Of a stretch of DNA of 40,430 bases, positions 34,674 through 40,430 are shown piece after piece. Every line of letters starts with the position of its first letter. Positions within the stretch are counted from its first letter, which is position 1. This DNA comes from an uncultured Actinomyces sp. (GTDB taxonomy: Bacteria; Actinomycetota; Actinomycetes; Actinomycetales; Actinomycetaceae): the NCBI GenBank assembly GCA_902373545.1, contig CABKMZ010000012.1, forward strand, positions 1 through 40,430, written 5' to 3'. The notes under the pieces are model-generated. The model made no database searches and was not told where the DNA came from. It was given only the letters and a program-made list of their open reading frames with translations. Position numbers and translations under genes: made by a program.

Positions 34674-35111
34674 TCAGCGCTTCTTCTTGCCTTTCTTGCC
34701 CCGCGAGGAGGGCTTCTCAGGGGTGGGCTGCCCCGACGAGGAGGCGCGCCCCTCAAGGGCATCGAGGCGGCGCTCCAAGCGCTCGACCTGGAGGCGCAGG
34801 ATCGCGGCCTCCTCGGTGAGGCGCCGACGGTCCTCATCTCCGCGCGAAAGGTCGACCGAGAACCGCAGGGAGAGCAGCAGCAGGACGACGCCCGCCACGA
34901 AGAATCCCAGGTTCAGCGGAACGACGACGCCCAACTGGAAGGCGGTCCACTTCAGGATCGGCGGGAAGAGGGAGAGCAGCGCCGTGCAGAAGGCAATCCA
35001 GTACCACCACAGGCCGTAGCGTTCCTTCATTCCCGAGTTGCGCATCTTGACGAACACCATCACCAGGATGATGCACGCGAAGACGACTCCGAGCACGTAC
35101 GTGGGACTCAT
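34674..35111 (-). CDS. DUF2304 membrane protein
   Basis: 145 aa. Three membrane segments (YVLGVVFACIILVMVFV; WYWIAFCTALLSLFPPIL; LGVVVPLNLGFFVAGVVLLLLSL) precede a cytosolic coiled coil (EEAAILRLQVERLERRLDALEG) and a very basic tail (SSRGKKGKKKR). DUF2304 proteins are commonly encoded beside GT2 dolichol-phosphate-mannose-synthase-like enzymes, as here, where start and upstream stop overlap (ATGA at 35108-35111). A role in anchoring or assisting the glycosyltransferase is inferred. Confidence 0.9.
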   Translation of the reverse strand: MSPTYVLGVVFACIILVMVFVKMRNSGMKERYGLWWYWIAFCTALLSLFPPILKWTAFQLGVVVPLNLGFFVAGVVLLLLSLRFSVDLSRGDEDRRRLTEEAAILRLQVERLERRLDALEGRASSSGQPTPEKPSSRGKKGKKKR

Positions 35112-35863
35112 GCGTTCTCCTCCGCGGCCGGGGCGACCTCTTCGCCGGGGCGGGTCAGGGCCACGGCGAGCGCGAGGGTGGCTCGCACCAGGAAGAGCGC
35201 CGACTTGATCGGGTTGTGCGACGGCTCGCCGCCGGCGCGTGGGTGCATCTGCACGCCGACCTCACGCACGACCAGGTGAGAGCGGGCCGCGATGACGAGA
35301 GCGCCGATCGTGTCCCCCAGGTACTCTGCCGGGTAGTTGTGAGCGAAGAGCGACAGGGCGCGCGGGCCGTAGAGCTTGAACCCGCTGGTCGTGTCGGTCA
35401 GCTTCGTCGTACACACGCGCGAGAGGATGAACGAGAACAGGTTCATCGCCCATTTGCGCGGGCCTCGCGCCTGATAGTCACCCTTGCCGGCGAAACGCGA
35501 CCCGATGACGACGTCGGCGTGCTCGGCCGACGCCATGTCGACGAGCGTTTCGATTTCCGTGGGGTCGTGCTGGCCATCCGCATCAAGCTGGCAGGCGTAC
35601 TCGTAGCCCATGCGCCGCGCGTACTGGAAGCCGGCGCGCATGGCACCGCCGACCCCCAGGTTGATCGGCAGGTCGAGCACGGCCACGCCAGCGTCGCGCG
35701 CGATCTGCGCGGTAGCGTCCGTGGACCCATCAGACACGACCAGGATGTCCGCGAAGGACGGCTTTTCGACCTTCACAGACTCCAGGACGCCTCCCAGCAC
35801 TGCTTCTTCATTCCACGCGGGAATGACGATCAGCAGGCGGGACTTAGCACTCGGGCGCGACAC
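35108..35863 (-). CDS. Family 2 glycosyltransferase (DPM1-like)
   Basis: 251 aa with a GTG start placed directly after the rmlA stop (TGAGTG). The GT-A fold shows LIVIPAWNEEAVLG, VVSDGSTDAT, NLGVGGAMRAGFQYA and the DxD-like QLDADGQHDP, then VIGSRF and the conserved DTTSGFKLYG. No membrane segment is evident. It probably charges a polyprenyl-phosphate carrier with a sugar for surface glycan. Co-transcribed with rmlA and the DUF2304 gene. Confidence 0.93.
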   Translation of the reverse strand: MSRPSAKSRLLIVIPAWNEEAVLGGVLESVKVEKPSFADILVVSDGSTDATAQIARDAGVAVLDLPINLGVGGAMRAGFQYARRMGYEYACQLDADGQHDPTEIETLVDMASAEHADVVIGSRFAGKGDYQARGPRKWAMNLFSFILSRVCTTKLTDTTSGFKLYGPRALSLFAHNYPAEYLGDTIGALVIAARSHLVVREVGVQMHPRAGGEPSHNPIKSALFLVRATLALAVALTRPGEEVAPAAEENA

Positions 35864-36736
35864 TCAGTTGTCCTCACGGTTGAGCAGCTCGAGCAGGTAG
35901 GCTCCGTAGCCGGACTTAACCAGTGGCTCGGCGCGCTGGCGCAGGCCCTCGTCGTCGATGAAGCCCATGCGCCACGCGACCTCTTCGGGGGCGCCGATCT
36001 TCATGCCCTGGCGGGCCTCGACCGTACGCACGAAGGCGGTGGCGTCAGCGAGCGAGTCGAAGGTGCCGGTATCCAGCCACGCGGTGCCGCGCGGGAGGAC
36101 CTCAACCTTGAGCTTGCCGGCCTCGAGGTAGGCGCGGTTAACGTCTGTGATCTCGTATTCGCCGCGCGCGCTGGGCTTGAGGTTGCGGGCGATGTCGACC
36201 ACGTCGTTGTCGTAGAAGTACAGGCCGGGAACCGCGTAGTTCGACTTGGGCTTCTCGGGCTTTTCTTCGATCGAGAGGGCGTTGAATTCCTCGTCGAACT
36301 CGACGACGCCGTACTCGCGCGGGTTGGATACGTGGTAGGCGAAGACCGCACCACCGTCGGGGTCGACGTGGCGACGCAGCTGCGTACCCATGCCGGGGCC
36401 GTAGAAGATGTTGTCGCCCAGGACCAGCGCTGCGGCATCGTTGCCGACATGATCCGCGCCGAGCACGAAGGCCTGCGCCAGGCCGTTGGGCTCGTGCTGG
36501 ACGGCGTAGGAGATGCTCACGCCGAGCTGGCTGCCGTCACCGAGCAGGCGGTGGAACGACGGGGCGTCGTGCGGCGTGGTGATCACCAGAACGTCCGAGA
36601 TGCCGGCCAGCATGAGGGTCGACAGCGGGTAGTAGATCATCGGCTTGTCGTAGACGGGGACCAGCTGCTTCGATGTCCCCAGCGTGATCGGGTTCAGTCG
36701 GGTGCCGGACCCGCCTGCCAGGATGATGCCTTTCAT
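35864..36736 (-). CDS. rmlA: Glucose-1-phosphate thymidylyltransferase RmlA
   Basis: 290 aa, the family's usual length, from the ATG at 36736 with GGAGG five bases upstream; the frame to 36787 is a non-conserved extension. Signature [53 protein letters not shown] and the downstream [23 protein letters not shown]. It makes dTDP-glucose, the first step to dTDP-L-rhamnose, which the divergent rmlCD gene completes. First gene of rmlA-GT2-DUF2304. Confidence 0.97.
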   Translation of the reverse strand: MKGIILAGGSGTRLNPITLGTSKQLVPVYDKPMIYYPLSTLMLAGISDVLVITTPHDAPSFHRLLGDGSQLGVSISYAVQHEPNGLAQAFVLGADHVGNDAAALVLGDNIFYGPGMGTQLRRHVDPDGGAVFAYHVSNPREYGVVEFDEEFNALSIEEKPEKPKSNYAVPGLYFYDNDVVDIARNLKPSARGEYEITDVNRAYLEAGKLKVEVLPRGTAWLDTGTFDSLADATAFVRTVEARQGMKIGAPEEVAWRMGFIDDEGLRQRAEPLVKSGYGAYLLELLNREDN

Positions 36737-36933
36737 GTTGCCTCCGCTTCCTGGCGCGTCCTCGTGTGGGTCGCGCATCATTGACAATTATCCCTATGTG
36801 ACGCTATTTTTCCACAACTGTGGCCTCCCGCACGCCGATGGGACGCAGTACCCTCACCGGTGGTGCGCAGATCGGCTAGAATTTGTATGGATTGTTACGT
36901 CCGCACGATACCCACGCACATAGAGGAAGAACA
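36737..36933. promoter_or_regulatory. Divergent promoter region rmlA / rmlCD
   Basis: This 197-base gap is AT-rich around 36780-36815. On the minus strand GATAAT (near 36790-36795) is a plausible -10 for rmlA. On the plus strand TAGAAT (near 36876) could be the -10 for rmlCD, about 58 bases before its start. Matching -35 hexamers are weak. Confidence 0.4.
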
Positions 36934-38361
36934 ATGGCGCCCACTGCTAAGCCCCTGGGGATCACGACTACGCCGATCCCCGGCTTTTTGCGCATCGACC
37001 TGACTGTTCACGGCGATAACCGAGGCTGGTTCAAGGAGAACTGGCAGCGCGAGAAGATGGTCGCGCTGGGCCTGCCGGATTTTCAGCCGGTGCAGAACAA
37101 CATTTCTTTCAACGACGAGGTCGGGGTGACGCGAGGCATTCACGCGGAGCCGTGGGACAAGTTCGTGTCTGTCGCCACCGGCCGTGTGTTCGGCGCGTGG
37201 GTGGATCTGCGCGAGGGGCCCTCGTTTGGCACGGTGTACACGACGATCATCGATCCGGGCGTGGCGGTGTTCGTCCCCAAGGGCGTGGGTAACTCGTATC
37301 AGACGCTGGAGCCGAATACTGCCTACACGTACCTGGTCAACGATCACTGGTCGCCGGACGCGAAGTACACGTTCTTGAACCTGGCGGACGAGACGGCGGC
37401 CGTGGATTGGCCGATCCCGCTGGATCGCGCGATCCTCTCGGATAAGGACAAGGCGCACCCGCGCATGGCAGACGTGACGCCCTTCCCCGCGCCCACTCCG
37501 GCGGGTCGCCGCGCGCTCGTGACGGGCGCGAATGGTCAGCTGGGCCGCGAGCTCATGCGCGTCCTGCCCGAGGCTGGCTTCACGGTGACGGGCGTGGACC
37601 TGCCGGAGGTATCCATCTCGAACGCTGAGCAGGTGGCGGCCCTGCCGTGGGACGAGATCGACGTGGTCATTAACGCGGCCGCGTGGACGAACGTGGATGG
37701 CGCGGAGACCCCGGAGGGACGCCGCTCGACGTGGGAGGCGAACTCGACGGGTCCGGCGGTTCTGGCTCGCGAGGCGACGGCGCACGGCGCGACGCTCGTG
37801 CACATTTCGACGGAGTACGTCTTCGATGGCACGCAGGATGTGCACGTCGAGGACGAGGCCCCCTCCCCCTTGAGCGCGTACGGCCAGTCCAAGGCGGGTG
37901 GCGACGCGGCTGTTGCCTCGACGCCCAAGCACTACATCGTGCGCACGTCCTGGGTGGTGGGCGACGGCAAGAACTTCATCAAGACCATGGCGTCGCTGGC
38001 CGATCGCGGCATCTCCCCGTCGGTCGTGTCGGACCAGGTGGGCCGCCTGACGTTCACGTCGGATCTGGCCCGTGGCATCATTCACCTGCTGACGAATGAT
38101 GTGCCATTCGGCATCTACAACCTGTCGGGCGAGGGCCCGGTCATGAGCTGGGCGCAGGTCGCCAAGCGCGTCTTCGAACTGTGCGGCCGCAACCCCGAGG
38201 ATGTCACCGAGGTGACCACGGAGGAGTACTTCGCGGGCCGCGAGGCTGCGCCTCGTCCCCTGTCCTCGACGCTGGACCTGTCGAAGATCGAGGCCACGGG
38301 CTTCACCCCCGAGGATTCCTCCAAGCGCATCGACACCTACGTGGCGTCCCTGCGCGGCTGA
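36934..38361 (+). CDS. rmlCD: Bifunctional RmlC-RmlD (dTDP-rhamnose epimerase/reductase)
   Basis: 475 aa from the ATG at 36934, after GAGGAAG. Residues 1-185 are RmlC, a cupin 3,5-epimerase: RGWFKENWQREKM, RGIHAEPWDKFVSVATGRVFGAWVDLR with His70, and VPKGVGNSYQTLEPNTAYTYLVNDHW. Residues about 190-475 are RmlD, an SDR reductase: TGANGQLGRELM, the Tyr316/Lys320 pair (SAYGQSKAGGD), STEYVFDG and RTSWVVGDGKNF. The fusion joins the last two steps of dTDP-L-rhamnose synthesis; it is known in Actinomycetaceae and Bifidobacterium. RmlB, the 4,6-dehydratase, is not in the window. The terminator follows 19 bases after the stop. Confidence 0.96.
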   Translation: MAPTAKPLGITTTPIPGFLRIDLTVHGDNRGWFKENWQREKMVALGLPDFQPVQNNISFNDEVGVTRGIHAEPWDKFVSVATGRVFGAWVDLREGPSFGTVYTTIIDPGVAVFVPKGVGNSYQTLEPNTAYTYLVNDHWSPDAKYTFLNLADETAAVDWPIPLDRAILSDKDKAHPRMADVTPFPAPTPAGRRALVTGANGQLGRELMRVLPEAGFTVTGVDLPEVSISNAEQVAALPWDEIDVVINAAAWTNVDGAETPEGRRSTWEANSTGPAVLAREATAHGATLVHISTEYVFDGTQDVHVEDEAPSPLSAYGQSKAGGDAAVASTPKHYIVRTSWVVGDGKNFIKTMASLADRGISPSVVSDQVGRLTFTSDLARGIIHLLTNDVPFGIYNLSGEGPVMSWAQVAKRVFELCGRNPEDVTEVTTEEYFAGREAAPRPLSSTLDLSKIEATGFTPEDSSKRIDTYVASLRG

Positions 38362-38380
38362 TCACCGCACTAACGAGGCA

Positions 38381-38410
38381 GGCCCCGGGCACCGACAGGT
38401 GCTCGGGGCC
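38381..38410 (+). terminator. Terminator after rmlCD
   Basis: GGCCCCGGGCACC (38381-38393) and GGTGCTCGGGGCC (38398-38410) form a 13-bp stem with one mismatch and loop GACA; GTTGCTATG follows. Confidence 0.8.
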
Positions 38411-38502
38411 GTTGCTATGCCCGCGTAGCCGGGGCTGCCCGCGGCAATCTCGGGGACTCGCGGCGACGAGGCCGTGGTTGGTTCGCCGGGGCGCGCGCAC
38501 GC

Positions 38503-38580
38503 GGATAGGTAACGAACACGCGGATAGCTTATTAACCTATCCGCAAGCGCATAACCTATCCGTCTGCGAACAACCTATCC
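38503..38580. repeat. Phased palindromic array, copy 2 (GGATAGGTTA, 19-bp period)
   Basis: GGATAGGTAA at 38503 and GGATAGCTTA at 38522, then inverted TAACCTATCC at 38533 and 38552 and CAACCTATCC at 38571. Spacing is 19, 11, 19, 19 bases, identical to the array at 15499-15576. The reverse complement of this copy shares the core with copy 1: GCGCTTGCGGATAGGTTA then TAAGCTATCCGCGT. Relative to that core, this copy has an additional repeat on the opposite side. It lies between the rmlCD terminator and the CRISPR array. Confidence 0.85.
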
Positions 38581-38636
38581 GTGAAAGCACAGGCTAACGC
38601 TCCACCCGGCTGATGCTGCGCTCCGCACACGACCAC

Positions 38637-39919
38637 GGCGCTGCCCGTATTACGGCGCTCCACGCTTTCTGACCTTTCCTTTAGGAAAGAGGTGAGAGCG
38701 GTGTTTTGTCTTAATGCACCTTATGGTGCTCCGTGCTTTCTGACTCGAAGCCGCACCCATCCCCGGTGGCGGAACCGTTGTGTCTTAATGCACCTTATGG
38801 CGCTCCGCGCTTTCTGACTTCTACTGCACGAACACGGCCAACTGGGCGGAGACGCCTTAATGCACCTTATGGTGCTCCGTACTTTCTGACACCTAAGATG
38901 CTGTCGCCGAATACCACTATTTGGTGGTCTTAATACACCTTGGCGCTCCGCGCTTTCTGACCCGTAGACGCGTTCTACGAGTTCACCGATGAGCAGCTGT
39001 CTTAATGCACCTTATGGTGCTCCGTGCTTTCTGACGGACGTTGGGCAGTGCAGTGCGTTGTCGAATACAGCGAGTCTTAATACACCTTATGGTGCTCCGT
39101 GCTTTCTGACTGGGGCTACCATCGAACCCGATAAGATGACGACCTTGGGGTCTTAATGCACCTTATGGTGCTCCGTGCTTTCTGACTGAAGTCTTGTAGC
39201 AGCAAGGCTCGCATCATCGCCTAGTCTTAATGCACCTTATGGCGCTCTGTACTTTCTGACGCGCGCCTCTACGACCACCTGACACGGTACGAGAGGGTCT
39301 TAATGCACCTTATGGCGCTCCGTGCTTTCTGACAAAAACAACATTACGGGGTTCACCCTCTTATCCGTTGTCTTAATGCACCTTATGGCGCTCCGTGCTT
39401 TCTGACTTATTCCTACAGGACGATCGTTGCATTCGTATCGTTGTCTTAATGCACCTTATGGTGCTCCGTGCTTTCTGACCAGCCAAGATGGTCCAAGGAC
39501 TGGTTGGACTGGCAGCCGTGTCTTAATGCACCTTATGGCGCTCCGTGCTTTCTGACGTGCGGCATGAGGTCACGCCTAATCATGGCGGGTCCATGTCTTA
39601 ATGCACCTTATCGCGCTCCGTGCTTTCTGACCTGATCAATGAGATTCGCGTGCAGAACGGCAAGCGAACGTCTTAATGCACCTTATGGCGCTCCGTGCTT
39701 TCTGACCATCGACCCCAACAGCCTGACGTTCGCACCACCACAGGTCTTAATGCACCTTATGGCGCTCCGTGCTTTCTGACGCGACAAAAGATGCGCACGC
39801 CAGCGCAGCGGCCAAGCCGGTCTTAATGCACCCTATGGTGCTCCGTGCTTTCTGACAAAGTAGTCCTTGCATATCTCGAATGGAAAGGCAGGCCTTAATG
39901 CACCTTATGGTGCTCCGTG
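38637..39919 (-). CRISPR. CRISPR array: 16 repeats, one decayed 5' copy, one IS-broken copy; no cas genes in window
   Basis: The repeat is 37 bases. On the plus strand it starts GTCTTAATGCACCTTATGG, has Y (C or T) at position 20 and ends GCTCCGTGCTTTCTGAC. Repeat starts: 38708, 38782, 38854, 38927 (35 bases, AT deleted), 38999, 39074, 39150, 39224, 39297, 39370, 39443, 39520, 39595, 39670, 39744, 39820, and 39892 (first 28 bases only). Sixteen spacers of 35-40 bases lie between them. A decayed repeat ends at 38673, with a 34-base spacer-like segment to 38707. Repeats at the left end vary most (38782, 38854, 38927), so the left is probably the old trailer end and the leader lies beyond the right edge; transcription would then be minus-strand. 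Read that way each repeat ends ATTAAGAC, resembling 8-base crRNA handles. The type cannot be assigned without cas genes. Confidence 0.97.
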
Positions 39920-39990
39920 TGGGGTTAGGCTTGTGTTGTTGACACTTCGTTAAGCGGGTGTGTGTGCCTGCGGAGAGTGAGGTGCCTGTT

Positions 39991-40302
39991 ATGGGAACTC
40001 GTCGTCGTTTTACGCCGGAGTATCGTCGTGATGTTGCGTCTTTGGTGTTGGATACAGGGTCTTCGATCGCGTCTGTGGCCCGGGATTTAGGGCTGGGTGA
40101 ATCGGTGGTGGGCCGGTGGGTCAAACTCGAGCGCGAGCGGCGCCAGGCCGCCGCGCAGGGTCGTCCTGATCCACGTGAGATGGAAGCTGAGATCACGGCA
40201 TTGCGCCGGAGGGTGCGCGAGCTGGAGAAGGAGAACGAGTTCTTGGGAAAAGCCAGCGCCTTCTTCGCCTCCGTGCACCAAAACACCAGCGCTTTGAGCT
40301 GA
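39991..40302 (+). CDS. IS3-family transposase OrfA
   Basis: 103 aa from the ATG at 39991; a GTG or ATG further upstream would add non-conserved residues in the terminal region. An HTH_Tnp_1 domain (RRRFTPEYRRDVASLVLDTGSSIASVARDLGLGESVVGRWV) is followed by a leucine-zipper-like coiled coil (EMEAEITALRRRVRELEKENEFLGKASAFF), the classic OrfA plan for binding the terminal repeats and pairing with OrfB. The stop codon overlaps the OrfB ATG by one base (TGATG at 40300-40304). Confidence 0.92.
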   Translation: MGTRRRFTPEYRRDVASLVLDTGSSIASVARDLGLGESVVGRWVKLERERRQAAAQGRPDPREMEAEITALRRRVRELEKENEFLGKASAFFASVHQNTSALS

Positions 40303-40430
40303 TGGACGCGCACAAGGGCTTCCTACTCGATTACCTTGATGGCCAAGGTTTTAGGGGTCACGCGCGCGGGCTATGACGCGTGGAAAAACCGTGCACCCCA
40401 GCGGGGCAAGCGCGCGCTGGTGCGTCGGCG
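40293..40430 (+). pseudogene. IS3-family transposase OrfB, 5' part with a frameshift
   Basis: In the -1 frame relative to OrfA the sequence reads FELMDAHKGF, the usual OrfB beginning. At 40322-40324 one additional C shifts the frame; the expected continuation, YSITLMAKVLGVTRAGYDAWKNRAPQRGKRAL, is found in the next frame (from 40324) to the window edge. So the copy is probably inactive, unless this is a sequencing error. The DDE integrase core lies beyond the window. Confidence 0.72.

Larger units (their letters stand above)
39917..40430 (+). mobile_element. IS3-family insertion sequence, left part (continues past window)
   Basis: The CRISPR repeat that begins at 39892 stops after CTCCGTG and is replaced by TGTGGGGTTAGG, the likely left terminal repeat (IS3-family ends begin with TG). 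orfA follows about 70 bases in and orfB begins in the -1 frame, the standard IS3 layout. The exact junction is ambiguous by two or three bases (39917-39920). The right end and target duplication lie outside the window. Confidence 0.85.

Noticed and set aside
38733..38933. Short frame within the first CRISPR repeats
   Set aside because: Its translation is just the repeat and spacers read through (NAPYGAP repeated).
39747..40313. 188-codon minus-strand frame over CRISPR end and IS
   Set aside because: It crosses repeats, a spacer, the IS end and the antisense of orfA; no conserved motif.

Overview
The window is GC-rich actinobacterial chromosome. GTG/TTG starts, the ftsE-ftsX-M23 peptidase-smpB-ssrA order next to prfB, an actinobacterial-type Tad pilus cluster, paired YhgE/Pip proteins and an RmlC-RmlD fusion all fit the Actinomycetaceae. 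A Schaalia/Actinomyces-like oral or mucosal organism is my inference; no 16S or other decisive marker is present.

Layout. 1-6019 (minus): the 5' 2,000 codons of a giant secreted subtilisin-like protease with Big_2 domains and BspA-type leucine-rich repeats, running off the left edge. 6.3-12.4 kb: an accessory stretch with a YbjQ-family protein, a NYN-domain putative RNase with an alpha/beta hydrolase, an XRE-ImmA protein overlapping an unknown partner gene, a methyltransferase, and what looks like an orphan DarT1-associated NADAR antitoxin. 12.0-15.4 kb: a sulfur-stress cluster (CoA-disulfide reductase/rhodanese fusion, CstR-like repressor, perfect 16-bp operator, 59-aa Cys-rich protein) flanked on both sides by paralogous small membrane proteins. 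15.4-16.4 kb: a gene-poor patch with an ordered palindromic array, an IS1249-like transposase remnant and degenerate tandem repeats.

16.7-28.7 kb is mostly housekeeping on the minus strand: tmRNA (tag AEQNRTDYVLAA), two YhgE/Pip membrane proteins, smpB, an M23 peptidase, ftsX, ftsE, prfB and gdhA. tmRNA and SmpB together rescue stalled ribosomes; FtsEX probably controls the adjacent peptidase at division. 28.8-33.1 kb is a Tad/Flp pilus operon (tadA-tadB-tadC-flp-tadE-like genes). 33.3-34.5 kb holds a degenerate aminoglycoside-phosphotransferase-fold protein. 34.7-38.4 kb contains a surface-glycan cluster (DUF2304 protein, GT2 glycosyltransferase, RmlA, and divergently RmlC-RmlD) for dTDP-rhamnose supply; RmlB is not in the window.

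38.5-40.4 kb: a second copy of the ordered palindromic array, then a CRISPR array of 16 full repeats plus a broken seventeenth, with no cas genes in view. An IS3-family element has inserted inside the last repeat, so the array probably continues beyond the right edge. The most novel-looking items are the 10+9-bp phased array present at 15.5 and 38.5 kb, the IS-split CRISPR array whose spacers read like sense coding DNA, and the orphan NADAR gene.
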